This document shows, piece by piece, positions 1-7,273 of a stretch of DNA of 39,586 nucleotides. The DNA comes from REEB85 sp018971455 (lineage in GTDB: Bacteria; Pseudomonadota; Alphaproteobacteria; Acetobacterales; Acetobacteraceae): NCBI GenBank assembly GCA_028871195.1, contig JAGWNT010000030.1, positions 1 to 39,586 on the forward strand. Reading direction: 5' to 3'. A program made the position numbers and the translations under genes. The notes beneath the pieces are model-generated. The model had not been told where the DNA came from. It did no database searches and saw only the letters and a program-made list of their open reading frames with translations. Each line of letters starts with the position of its first letter. The stretch's first letter is position 1.

Positions 1-131
1 CATATTGGTTTGTTTTGGCTCTGATTTTGGTGACGTTTTATTACGAATATGTTAGGTAATTATTATATAATTCTCAATTTATTTCTGCGTTTTTTAACGG
101 ATTCATAGAGGCATATCTCTGTATACTGAGA
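1..131. other. AT-rich stub of unknown origin
   Basis: This stretch is strongly AT-rich (roughly 30% GC by eye), whereas everything after the IS fragment is high GC. It holds runs of A/T and no open frame with recognisable coding character. Its right edge coincides with the point where similarity to an IS5-type transposase stops, so it is probably foreign DNA or a deletion/insertion junction. I cannot tell what lies further left. Confidence 0.6.
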
Positions 132-426
132 CTGACCTCACGCCCGACGCGCTCGCGGTCAAACATGACCAGTCGACGATTTTGATCGACTGCCACACAC
201 CCGCATCCCGCCAAGCGGCGAACCAGCCATAGACAGTCTGCCGGGGCGGGAAGCAGGGCGGCAACTTGCGCCATGGTATGCCGCCGCGCAGGACATAAAA
301 CATGGCGTTGACAAGCTCGTGCAACGGCCAAGCCGGTGGCCCCCGCCGACGACGCCGGCGGCAACAGTGGCGAACCGCCCATTCGGCGTCTGTCAGATCA
401 CTGGCGAAGCGGAGCCCGGCACGCAT
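132..426 (-). pseudogene. IS5-family transposase, 5' fragment, frameshifted and truncated
   Basis: Reading leftwards from an ATG at 426, the product begins MRAGLRFASDLTDAEWA and continues with WPLHELVNAMFYVLRGG, then the segments IPWRKLPP and FPPRQTVYGWFAAWRD. This is the N-terminal helix-turn-helix-like part of IS5-family transposases that carry the DUF4096-type domain. The segment just after DAEWA (about 370-340) is garbled. Near 175-190 one base is gained and the reading moves to another frame, which continues as LVMFDRERVGRE. Similarity ends near 131. The DDE catalytic domain is absent, and I could not find terminal inverted repeats. It is therefore a dead remnant covering roughly the first third of the protein. 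Its junction with the AT-rich stub marks a past rearrangement. Confidence 0.8.
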
Positions 427-600
427 AAACTGCGTACAAGTGGCTGCGGTCCATATGCCGGTGTTAACCCCACTCGGTGTCGACAACCCCTTGGAATCAC
501 ACCTCATTATGGCCATCCGCCCCCATTCCGCTAGCGTTCGGAGTCAGCCTCTTACCATGCGACTACAAATTGAAATCACCACCATTTCCGAAACCTCCGC

Positions 601-1290
601 ATGAGCAGGTTGGACATGGCCGCCCTTCCCCGTTCCGCTCCCGCGCTTTTCGGCGTCGTGATCGATGACGGTGTCGAGCCGATCGATATCGGGGGCACGG
701 TGGGCGTGGTGTCGATGGCGCGGCGGGTTCTGCCGATGGTGCGCGCCACCGTGATCGCGCGGCAGGCCGGGCCGGTGCGCCTCGCGGGCGGGCTGGTGGT
801 GATGGCCGAGCATGATTTCGCGACCGCGCCGGCCTGCGACGTGGCGATCGTCTGCGGCGGGCCGGGCTGGCCGGAGGCAGCGGCGGATGAGCGCCTGCTC
901 GCCTTCCTGCGCGGGCTGGCGCCGGGGGGCGTTGCTTCGGTGTGCACCGGGGCGCTGATCCTGGCGGCGGCGGGCGTGCTGGGCGGGCGCGTGGCGACCA
1001 CGCGGCGGCAGGCGGTGGGTGCCGAGGCGGAGGCGCCGCTCGCCCGGCTGGGGCGCTGCGGCGCCGGGCGGGCCGTCACCGCCGCCGTCGTCGATGACGG
1101 GGTGGTAACCGGCGGCGGCGTGGCGCTGGCGATCGATGCCACGCTGTATCTGCTCGGCCGGCTCTATGGCGCGGAGGCGGTCGAGGAGGTGGCGCGCGCC
1201 ATCGAGTATAACCGCGCCCTCGCCGCCAACCGCGCGGCCCTCGGCGTGGTGGTCGCGGATCGTGGCCAGAGCAACGCCCGGTCTGACTGA
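601..1290 (+). CDS. DJ-1/PfpI family protein (isonitrile hydratase-like)
   Basis: This 229-residue protein has the class I glutamine-amidotransferase-like fold of the DJ-1/PfpI superfamily. The N-terminal strand carries the conserved acidic turn (DDGVEPIDIGG, residues 22-32). The nucleophile elbow is VCTGALILAAAG with Cys115, followed by the GGRVATT stretch found in isonitrile hydratase and ThiJ-type proteins. There is no AraC-type DNA-binding domain, so it is a stand-alone enzyme or chaperone-like protein; the substrate is unknown. ATG 601 lacks a clear Shine-Dalgarno sequence and ATG 616 is an alternative. The last residues look acquired: the stretch encoding AALGVVVADRG is repeated near 3282-3311, where it is followed at once by a stop, so the ancestral gene may have ended there. 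Confidence 0.85.
   Translation: MSRLDMAALPRSAPALFGVVIDDGVEPIDIGGTVGVVSMARRVLPMVRATVIARQAGPVRLAGGLVVMAEHDFATAPACDVAIVCGGPGWPEAAADERLLAFLRGLAPGGVASVCTGALILAAAGVLGGRVATTRRQAVGAEAEAPLARLGRCGAGRAVTAAVVDDGVVTGGGVALAIDATLYLLGRLYGAEAVEEVARAIEYNRALAANRAALGVVVADRGQSNARSD
1224..1270 (+). repeat. Direct repeat, copy 1 (3' end of the DJ-1-like gene)
   Basis: These bases match 3270-3315. The core 1237-1270 differs from 3282-3315 at only 3 of 34 positions. One gap and two more mismatches extend the match to about 46 bases. In frame it encodes AALGVVVADRG followed by Gln; in the other copy the Gln codon CAG is the stop TAG. The two copies bracket a lower-GC segment with lipoprotein genes. Confidence 0.8.
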
Positions 1291-1306
1291 AGCGCTTCGC
1301 GGCCGG

Positions 1307-1395
1307 TCAGATCGGAGCAGAACGCTCCAGCATTCATATTTTCCAGAGCACGTTCACCCGACCCGATGATCCCATCAGATCGGATCGTGCTCCAG
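1307..1395. repeat. Palindromic intergenic repeat element (REP-like)
   Basis: Bases 1346-1392 form a nested palindrome: GAGCACG pairs with CGTGCTC, inside it CCGA with TCGG, and at the centre GATG-atcc-CATC. A partial direct copy lies just upstream: TCAGATCGGA...GCTCCAG occurs at 1307-1330 and again at 1375-1395. It sits in the non-coding gap between the DJ-1-like gene and the first lipoprotein gene. Gapped multi-stem palindromes of this kind are typical of repetitive extragenic elements in alphaproteobacteria. There is no U-tract, so it is not a standard terminator. Confidence 0.6.
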
Positions 1396-1567
1396 GGGAG
1401 CGCGTCACCGTATCCCCAGGTTCCGGCACGTGGGGATCGACGTGGCCAGGCGGCACGCGCGACAGGCACAGAGAGGCGCGCCGGGATCAGGCTCGCGTTG
1501 ACATGAATCAAGGCGGACTCAACAAGAGAAGGTTCAAAGAGAAGTAAATCGCGGAAAGGTGGAGGGA

Positions 1568-2350
1568 ATGCCTTCAAAATCCGGGCATGCCGTTATCACT
1601 TGGTCAAGCCTGGCATTCTCGTTGGCCGTTTTCTCATGCGCGGCGCCGCCTGCGGGCGCGCCGGGTCCGGAGAGCCAGTCGCCGGACATCATCCGCGAGC
1701 GCTCCATGGCCGCGCCTCCCGAGGCGCTGGCGGCGAGCTATCTTGGGAACGAATATGTGCTCTTCTTTGTTTCCGCGATCAGGACGCACGAGAACGTCAC
1801 GGTACGCACGACATTGAATGGTCGGGACGTCGCCATCAATCGATCCAACTTCGACAAATACGAGAAGCTGCTCACCGAACGCCATGCCATCTTTGCCTCC
1901 GTGATCGAGGGGCGCGGCTACCAGTCGTTTGCCGGCACCTACACCGCACACGCCAACCAGGCCTGCGGCGACGCCAGGGCGCCGGCCGTCCTGCCAAACA
2001 TCAACGAGCTTGCCCAGAAATCTTCGCCAACTCCAGGCACGCTGGAAACCATCACCCAGGAGGGCTTCCGTCTGAGCATGGTGAACACGGCAGTGCCCGG
2101 CAAAAGCACCGAAACGCTCAAGAGCCCTGGCGTGGCCATCGAGAAGATGCTGGTCCTCCAGGACGGTCTCAGCGCGGACTTCACCTGCGCCGGCACGCTT
2201 TCTGGCCGCAATATCGTGATCCGACCAATGACGGCGGCAATCCGGCACCACGTGCAGGCATACCCGGCAGGCGCCTTCCGCGCCCCGGACTGGGCGGCGC
2301 TGGACAAATGCGTGATCACGCTTACCCCGGCCACCGCGCAGCGGCGCTGA
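1568..2350 (+). CDS. Putative lipoprotein, unknown family
   Basis: The 260-residue product starts with a short charged region and the hydrophobic stretch ITWSSLAFSLAVFSCAAPP, ending in a plausible though imperfect lipobox (VFSC, Cys24). It is therefore probably an exported lipoprotein. Downstream the chain is soluble with scattered cysteines (in NQACGDAR, DFTCAG and DKCVITL) that could form disulfides in the periplasm. I do not recognise the family. ATG 1568 is chosen because AAAGGTGG lies 5 bases upstream; an in-frame GTG at 1559 is also possible. Codon use is visibly less GC3-biased than in the flanking genes, in line with the lower GC of the whole 1.3-3.3 kb segment. The next gene also encodes a lipoprotein, so the two may form one transcription unit. 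Confidence 0.65.
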   Translation: MPSKSGHAVITWSSLAFSLAVFSCAAPPAGAPGPESQSPDIIRERSMAAPPEALAASYLGNEYVLFFVSAIRTHENVTVRTTLNGRDVAINRSNFDKYEKLLTERHAIFASVIEGRGYQSFAGTYTAHANQACGDARAPAVLPNINELAQKSSPTPGTLETITQEGFRLSMVNTAVPGKSTETLKSPGVAIEKMLVLQDGLSADFTCAGTLSGRNIVIRPMTAAIRHHVQAYPAGAFRAPDWAALDKCVITLTPATAQRR

Positions 2351-2418
2351 TTGCGCGACGCCAAGGCGCGCGATCGAGAGAGTGCGCCGGATTGATTGGG
2401 TCCAGGTGGAGATGCGCC

Positions 2419-3265
2419 ATGAAATCGGTGCGATCTCAAATCATTTTTCCCAGTGCGGTGGTGGCCCTTTTTGCGCTCACCAGCTGCCAGGCGGTGCCGC
2501 CGCAGGGAGACATGGCGCATGTCTGCGATCTCCCCCCGCTCACCGTCCGGCTGCCTGGACCAACCCACCCGTTCAGAGGAAGTGTTGACGTCGCCTTGCG
2601 TCCCCTGTCGCAGTTTCGCATCGAGTGGAGCCGTCAGACGGGTCCGGCGACGGGAGGGCTCGGTGCGCCTGAAAATCTGGTCGTTGAGGGGTATTCGGTG
2701 GAGCCGCGCCCCAGGAGGCTCTCCTGGTATTATGAAATGTCCATGCCGGATATCGGTTCCATCGGCCGTGTCCGGCTGTCTACGGACGCGCGCGGCGTCC
2801 TTCGCACGCCGGCGAATATCGGTCCCTCCGTCTTAATCAATGCTCTGGCTCGTGCCGCTCCGGAGCCGCCGCTGGATCGCCGAGTTCCTCGACGCAGCGC
2901 ATATTTCCTTCCCCCTCTGCTGCGCATTGGACCATCCCGCGCGCTTCGGCGAACGCTTTCGCCCGCCCGTCACAGATGGTCTGAGCGCCGGGCTCGTTCT
3001 CCCCGGGGCCGAACCATCGGGCGCAGACACGCGCGAGGCTGAGGCGATCGGCCTCGTGGAAGATCATGGGCACCGCATGCTGTCCCTGCGGCATTCCGGC
3101 ACCGTTGCGCTCTCGGTCGAGGGCGGGCCGGCGGAGGCAAGCGTCGCCGGTTGCAACTTCGTCGACACGGCGACCGGCCTCGTGCGCGCCTCGGCGCTGC
3201 TCTGGCGCGTCCGGCCGGAGCGGGCACCAGGCTTCGCTGTTCTTTTGACGGGCGGAGGCTCCTGA
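2419..3265 (+). pseudogene. Putative lipoprotein gene with an apparent frameshift near 2870
   Basis: ATG 2419 is preceded by AGGTGGAG with good spacing. The product opens with a signal peptide ending in a perfect lipobox, ALFALTSC (Cys23), so it was an outer- or inner-membrane lipoprotein. The opening frame has coding character up to about 2870 (ending ...INALARAAPEPP). After that its codons lose GC3 bias and become Arg/Pro-rich like a shadow frame, reaching a stop at 3042. From about 2865 the next frame takes over with strong coding character (WIAEFLDAAHISFPLCC ... LLWRVRPERAPGFAVLL) and stops at 3265. Joining the two would give about 282 residues, close to the size of the neighbouring lipoprotein. 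The break is either a real mutation or a sequencing error. An alternative is two overlapping genes, the second from ATG 2840. Family unknown. Confidence 0.5.
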
Positions 3266-3269
3266 TCAT

Positions 3270-3315
3270 CGCCACCGCGAAGCCCTCGGCGTGGCGGTCG
3301 CGGACCGTGGCTAGA
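3270..3315 (+). repeat. Direct repeat, copy 2, ending in an ancestral-looking stop codon
   Basis: This is the partner of 1224-1270. Read in the frame of the DJ-1-like gene it gives EALGVAVADRG and then TAG at 3312-3314. That stop overlaps the TAG of the convergent NDUFAF6-like gene (complement of 3311-3313). The arrangement looks like the original 3' end of a DJ-1-type gene, now detached from its body. Confidence 0.7.
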
Positions 3316-4102
3316 CCCTTGCGCGGAGGGCGGCGCGCAGCACGGCCATCTGGTCGCCCAGCGCGCGGGGGGCGGGCGGCGCGTGCGGCCGGGCGAGGTC
3401 GCGCCGGGCCAGCACGCCCGGCAGGGCGGCGGCGATGGCCTGGCGCGGGAAGCGGCCCCGCCCGGTCTCCAGGAACCGCAGGCCTTCCGCGGCGAGCGCG
3501 GCGCGCACCGGGGCCAGCGCCGCCGTAGCGGGGGCGGCGACGACCTGGTGCGTCGTCAGGCCATGGGCGGCCAGCACATCCTCGGGCAGCAGGCAGCGCT
3601 GCTGGCTGGCGAGGGCGGCGATGTTGCGCAGCTGGCCGGCCACGCCATAGGCCGCACCCAGCGCGCGCAGGCGGGGCAGCACCGCCTCGGGGGCACCCAG
3701 CGCATGGCCCGCGGCCTCGGCGAGCGCGCCGGCCGTGCCATCGACATAGGCGCGCCAGGCGGCCAGGCTGGGCATGGCGGGCTCGGCCTCGGCCTCGCGC
3801 GCCGCGATCATGGCGCCCAGCGCGGCCGCCGGCAGCGCCCCCGCATCGAGGGCCTCGCCCAGTGGGCCCGCGACCTCGTGACGGCGGCGGGCGCCCTCGG
3901 CCACCTCGCGCCACCATTGCAGGCGGATCAGCGCCAGCATCGGCTCGCTGGCCACCTCGCGGGCGCGGGCGAGCTCGTGGTTGAAGGCGTAGAGCGCGAA
4001 CAGCGTCTCGCGCCGGGCGGGCGAGGCGAAGAGGGCGGTCAGGAAGCGGGCCGGGTCATGCCGGCGCACCAGGGCGCCGAGGGGCGAGAGGGGTTGGGCC
4101 AT
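3311..4102 (-). CDS. Squalene/phytoene synthase family protein, NDUFAF6-like
   Basis: This 263-residue all-helical protein belongs to the trans-isoprenyl diphosphate synthase family (COG1562). The first helical motif reads ALYAFNHELARAREV followed by IRLQWWREV. This is the pattern of the alphaproteobacterial and mitochondrial branch related to the complex I assembly factor NDUFAF6. The first DxxxD magnesium motif of true squalene and phytoene synthases is missing (NHELA), so head-to-head prenyl condensation is doubtful; a role in respiratory complex assembly is the family-based inference. No hopanoid or carotenoid genes are nearby. ATG 4102 gives the family's usual start; an in-frame ATG at 4153 would add 17 residues. 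The gene is divergent from sodB, and its stop touches the tail of the upstream direct repeat. Confidence 0.8.
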   Translation of the reverse strand: MAQPLSPLGALVRRHDPARFLTALFASPARRETLFALYAFNHELARAREVASEPMLALIRLQWWREVAEGARRRHEVAGPLGEALDAGALPAAALGAMIAAREAEAEPAMPSLAAWRAYVDGTAGALAEAAGHALGAPEAVLPRLRALGAAYGVAGQLRNIAALASQQRCLLPEDVLAAHGLTTHQVVAAPATAALAPVRAALAAEGLRFLETGRGRFPRQAIAAALPGVLARRDLARPHAPPAPRALGDQMAVLRAALRARV

Positions 4103-4180
4103 CGGCGGGAGGTGGCGCGAATTCACCCGACGTGCAAGCTTGCCGCGCGGCACCGGGAGCCGGAACAGGCCGGCACGCGC

Positions 4181-4209
4181 TTGACCTTACCCGCCCCCGG
4201 CCATAGCTA
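4181..4209 (+). promoter_or_regulatory. Possible sodB promoter
   Basis: A good -35-like TTGACC at 4181-4186 is followed after 17 bases by TAGCTA at 4204-4209, a weak -10. It lies 66 bases before the sodB ATG in the 173-base divergent gap. The -35 is convincing, the -10 is not. Confidence 0.3.
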
Positions 4210-4275
4210 CCCAACAGGCTACCGCCCATCTTCAAGACAACCGCCCCCCTCACGACAATCGCGCGGAGAACGCAC

Positions 4276-4875
4276 ATGGCCTTCGACCTCCCCTCCCTGC
4301 CCTATTCCCACACGGCGCTGGCCGAGCGCGGCATGTGCCAGGAGACGCTGGAGCTGCACCACGGCAAGCATCACCAGGCCTATGTCACCGCGCTGAACGG
4401 CTTCGTCGAGAAGAACGCGGCGCTGCAGGGCAAGTCGCTCGACGAGATCGTCAAGCTCGCCCACGGCAATGCAGATCTGGCCGGCGTGTTCAACAACGCG
4501 GGCCAGCATTGGAACCACATCATCTTCTGGCAGGCGATGTCGCCCACCGGCGGCGGCATTCCGGGCAAGCTGGAAGCCAAGATCACGGCGGATTTCGGCT
4601 CCGTCGCGGCATTCAAGGATGCCTTCAAGGCAGCGGCGACGACGCAGTTCGGCTCCGGCTGGGCGTGGCTCGTGCTGGGCAGCGACGGCAAGCTGAAATG
4701 CACCAAGACGGCCAACGGCTCCAACCCGCTCGCCACCGGCGAGGGCCGGGTGCTGCTCGGCTGCGACGTGTGGGAGCACAGCTACTATCTGGACTTCCGC
4801 AACCGCCGCCCGGACTATGGGCAGAACTGGCTCGACAAGCTGGCGAACTACGAATACGCGGCCGCCCAGCTCTGA
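4276..4875 (+). CDS. sodB: Superoxide dismutase, Fe-type
   Basis: This 199-residue cytoplasmic enzyme dismutates superoxide to oxygen and hydrogen peroxide. The metal ligands of the Fe/Mn family are present: His28 (LELHHGKHHQAYV), His81 (QHWNHIIFW), and Asp164 and His168 (CDVWEHSYYLDF). The active-site glutamine sits in the second position block (NNAGQHWNH, Gln77), as in iron enzymes; manganese enzymes usually have Gly there and take the glutamine from the C-terminal domain. Length is normal and there is no signal peptide. The start is ATG 4276 directly before AFDLPSLPYS. It is divergent from the NDUFAF6-like gene and followed by a 13-bp hairpin before the yidB-like gene. Confidence 0.96.
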   Translation: MAFDLPSLPYSHTALAERGMCQETLELHHGKHHQAYVTALNGFVEKNAALQGKSLDEIVKLAHGNADLAGVFNNAGQHWNHIIFWQAMSPTGGGIPGKLEAKITADFGSVAAFKDAFKAAATTQFGSGWAWLVLGSDGKLKCTKTANGSNPLATGEGRVLLGCDVWEHSYYLDFRNRRPDYGQNWLDKLANYEYAAAQL

Positions 4876-4896
4876 TCCCCCGGCTCTGATCCACGG

Positions 4897-4926
4897 CGCG
4901 CCGGCGGGGCGATCCCCGCCGGCGCG
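4897..4926 (+). terminator. Strong hairpin between sodB and the YidB-like gene
   Basis: A perfect 13-base-pair stem, CGCGCCGGCGGGG paired with CCCCGCCGGCGCG around the loop CGAT. It begins 21 bases after the sodB stop and is followed by GTTCC rather than a run of T. It may be a terminator without a U-tract or an mRNA-stabilising structure at the 3' end of the sodB message. Confidence 0.5.
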
Positions 4927-4953
4927 GTTCCACCTGGCGCAGGAGTAACGTTC

Positions 4954-5307
4954 GTGAGTGTCATCGACACCATCGTCCAGCAACTCGCCGGCCCGGACGC
5001 GACCCGCCCCTGGCTCGGCCTGACCATTCGCGCGCTGTTTTCCAACGAGCCCGGCGGCCTCGCGTTGCGCGAGCTGGTGGCGCGCATGCAGGCGGGCGGG
5101 TTGGGCGATATCGCGCAATCCTGGATCGGCAAGGGCCCGGCCCGGCCGATCACGACAGAGCAGGTGCGCAAGATTCTCGGCGCGGAGACGCTCGCCGCCG
5201 TCGCCGGACGCGCCGGGCTGACCGAGAACGACGTGCTCGCCGAACTCAGCGAGCATCTGCCGGCGGTGGTGCACCGGCTGACGCCGGACGGCGTCATCCC
5301 CGGCTGA
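4954..5307 (+). CDS. YidB-like DUF937 family protein
   Basis: This 117-residue small helical protein matches the YidB/DUF937 pattern. There is an N-terminal helical region, then GGLGDIAQSWIGKGPARPIT, a helix KILGAETLAAVAGRAGL, and the typical C-terminal signature LSEHLPAVVHRLTPDGVIP (residues ~97-115). The family is widespread in proteobacteria and its biochemical role is not established. The start is GTG 4954 with AGGAG at 4941-4945 eight bases upstream; no other start fits as well. The gene converges with the ABC transporter operon, and both stop codons lie in one short hairpin. Confidence 0.85.
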   Translation: MSVIDTIVQQLAGPDATRPWLGLTIRALFSNEPGGLALRELVARMQAGGLGDIAQSWIGKGPARPITTEQVRKILGAETLAAVAGRAGLTENDVLAELSEHLPAVVHRLTPDGVIPG

Positions 5308-5319
5308 GAGGATCAGCCG
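5301..5319. terminator. Convergent hairpin holding the stop codons of both flanking genes
   Basis: CGGCTGA and TCAGCCG pair perfectly over 7 bases around the loop GAGGA. The TGA of the YidB-like gene (5305-5307) and the TGA of the minus-strand ABC ATPase (complement of 5313-5315) both lie in the stem. It could act as a weak bidirectional terminator; there is no T-run. Confidence 0.4.
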
Positions 5320-6290
5320 CCGGCGAGGTGGCAGGCCACGGGCCAGCCGCCGCCGCGCGGCGCCAGGCCGGGCAGGTCGCGCGCGCATTGCGGCATTGCG
5401 ATGTGGCAGCGCGGATGGAAGGCGCAGCCCGGCGGCGGCGCCAGCGGGCTCGGCAGCTCCCCTATCACCGCCGCCTCGTCGCGGCGCGCGCCCGGCACGA
5501 TATGCGGCACCGCGCGCAGCAGCGCCTGGGTGTAGGGGTGGCGGGGATTGGCGAAGATGTCCGCCGTCGGGCCGATTTCGACGATGCGGCCGAGATACAT
5601 CACCGCCACGCGATGGGCGAGGTGGCGCACCAGGCGCAGGTCGTGGGTGATGAAAACGAGCGCCAGGCCAAGCTGGTTCTGCAACTCGAGGAACAGGTTG
5701 ACGATCGCGGCCTGAACCGAGACGTCGAGTGCCGAGACCGGCTCGTCGGCGATGATCAGCCGGGGCTCGACGGCCAGCGCGCGGGCGATGCCGATGCGCT
5801 GGCGCTGGCCGCCGGAATACTCGTGCGGGTCGCGGCCGGCGGCGTCGCGCGGCAGATGGACCATGTCGAGCAGGGCATCGACGCGGGCGGGGATGGCCTC
5901 GCGCGGCACGATGGCATGCACCCCCAGCGCCTCGGCGAGGCAGGCGCCGACCGTCATGCGCGGGTTCAGCGAGCCGTAGGGGTCCTGAAAGACCATCTGC
6001 ACATGGCGATTGAAGGCGCGCCGCGCCGCCCCCTGGAGGGCGCGCACATCGGCGCCCTCGAAGCTCAGTGTGCCCTCGTCGGCCTCGAGCAGGCGCACCA
6101 GGCAGCGGGCGAGGGTGGATTTCCCGCAGCCCGATTCCCCGACGATGCCGAGCGTCTCGCCCTCGGCGATGGCGAGGCTGACACCCTCCACCGCGTGCAC
6201 GCGCGCGGCGGGGCGGCGCAGCAGCGTGTCGAGCAGGGTTCGCCGCGCCGGGAAACGCTTGGCGATGCCGTGGGCGGAGAGGATGGTCAT
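5313..6290 (-). CDS. Peptide/nickel-type ABC transporter, ATP-binding protein (DppF/OppF type)
   Basis: This 325-residue ATPase is the last gene of a five-gene transporter operon. Walker A is GESGCGKST, the signature is YSGGQRQRIGIARAL, and Walker B is LIIADEPVSALD, followed by the switch histidine in ITHDL. The C-terminal oligopeptide-transporter extension (oligo_HPY) is present with its cysteine cluster (GCAFHPRC ... QCARDLP ... ACHLA), which in relatives may bind an iron-sulfur cluster. The start ATG at 6290 overlaps the stop of the preceding ATPase as ATGA, indicating translational coupling; a longer upstream frame is only a shadow of that gene. It would pair with the preceding ATPase to energise import. 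Confidence 0.95.
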   Translation of the reverse strand: MTILSAHGIAKRFPARRTLLDTLLRRPAARVHAVEGVSLAIAEGETLGIVGESGCGKSTLARCLVRLLEADEGTLSFEGADVRALQGAARRAFNRHVQMVFQDPYGSLNPRMTVGACLAEALGVHAIVPREAIPARVDALLDMVHLPRDAAGRDPHEYSGGQRQRIGIARALAVEPRLIIADEPVSALDVSVQAAIVNLFLELQNQLGLALVFITHDLRLVRHLAHRVAVMYLGRIVEIGPTADIFANPRHPYTQALLRAVPHIVPGARRDEAAVIGELPSPLAPPPGCAFHPRCHIAMPQCARDLPGLAPRGGGWPVACHLAGG

Positions 6291-7273
6291 GCCGCTGTCC
6301 GTGGCTTGAGGCGGGAGGCGGCATGGCAGGCGCTGGCCCGGCCGGGCGCGATGGCGGCCAACGGCGGGCGCGTCTTGGTGCAGATGGTCTCGGTGTAGGC
6401 GCAGCGCGGCGCGAAGGCGCAGCCGCGGATCGGCGCGTCGATGCGCGGCGGCTGGCCGGGGATGACGGCGAGCGGCGCGCCGGGCCGCCCCTCGCCCGGC
6501 ATGGCGCCGAGCAGCGCCTCGGTATAGGCGTGGCGGGGCTGGGCGAAGACGGCGCCGACCGGGCCGGTTTCGCACAGCCGCCCGGCGTACATCACCGCCA
6601 CCCGGTCGCAGGTCTGCGCCACCACGCCGAGATCGTGGGTCACCAGCACCAGCGCCATGGCGAGTTCGCCTGCCAGGCGCAGCAGCAGCTTGAGGATCTG
6701 GTCCTGGATGGTGACGTCGAGCGCCGTGGTCGGCTCATCGGCGAGCAGCAGGGCGGGCTGGGCGGCGAGCGCGATGGCGATCATCGCACGCTGGCGCATG
6801 CCGCCGGAGAATTCGTGCGGATACTGGTCGAGCCGCGTGGCCGCCGAGGCGATGCCGACCAGCCCGAGAAGCTCGGCGGCGCGGGCGCGGCGGGCGGCGC
6901 GGTCGAGCGGGGTGTGGGCGACCAGCACCTCGTCGATCTGCAGGCCGATCGGCAGCACCGGGTTGAGGGCGGACATCGGCTCCTGGAAGACCATGCCGAT
7001 CTGCCCGCCGCGCAGGGCGCGCAGGCGGGCGGCATCGAGGCCGAGCACGTCCTCGCCGCGCCACAGCACGCGCCCGGCGATGGTGGCGTTGGCGTGCAGC
7101 AGGCGCGGGATGGCGCGCAGGGTGACGCTCTTGCCCGAACCCGACTCACCGACCAACCCGAGCACCTCGCCCGGCGCGACGCTGAGGCTTACCCCATCGA
7201 CCGCGTGCACGGCGCCGCGGCGGGTGCGGAAGGTGACGCGCAGATCCTGCACGTCGAGCAGCGGGGCGTTCAC
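6287..7273 (-). CDS. Peptide/nickel-type ABC transporter, ATP-binding protein (DppD/OppD type)
   Basis: This 328-residue ATPase has Walker A GESGSGKSV, the signature FSGGMRQRAMIAIAL, Walker B LLLADEPTTALD and switch LVTHDLGVV. The C-terminal oligo_HPY region carries the Cys motif RGCAFAPRC ... ICTKTRPPL ... ACHAA. The sequence MVFQEPMSALNP is characteristic of DppD/OppD. The start is GTG at 7273, chosen because it overlaps the stop of the permease upstream as GTGA and places NAPLLDVQDLRV at the N-terminus, as usual for the family. It also overlaps the next ATPase by four bases, so all three genes are probably translationally coupled. Confidence 0.95.
   Translation of the reverse strand: MNAPLLDVQDLRVTFRTRRGAVHAVDGVSLSVAPGEVLGLVGESGSGKSVTLRAIPRLLHANATIAGRVLWRGEDVLGLDAARLRALRGGQIGMVFQEPMSALNPVLPIGLQIDEVLVAHTPLDRAARRARAAELLGLVGIASAATRLDQYPHEFSGGMRQRAMIAIALAAQPALLLADEPTTALDVTIQDQILKLLLRLAGELAMALVLVTHDLGVVAQTCDRVAVMYAGRLCETGPVGAVFAQPRHAYTEALLGAMPGEGRPGAPLAVIPGQPPRIDAPIRGCAFAPRCAYTETICTKTRPPLAAIAPGRASACHAASRLKPRTAA

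Noticed and set aside
1600..2418. In-frame extension upstream of the second lipoprotein
   Set aside because: It is a shadow of the first lipoprotein gene; the real start at 2419 has a ribosome-binding site and a signal peptide.
3383..4396. Plus-strand open frame running over the NDUFAF6-like gene into sodB
   Set aside because: It is antisense to one gene and out of frame with the other; no domain and atypical composition.
4219..6324. Minus-strand open frame of 701 codons over sodB, the YidB-like gene and the ABC ATPase
   Set aside because: No domains and biased composition; it runs antisense to two genes and out of frame with the ATPase.
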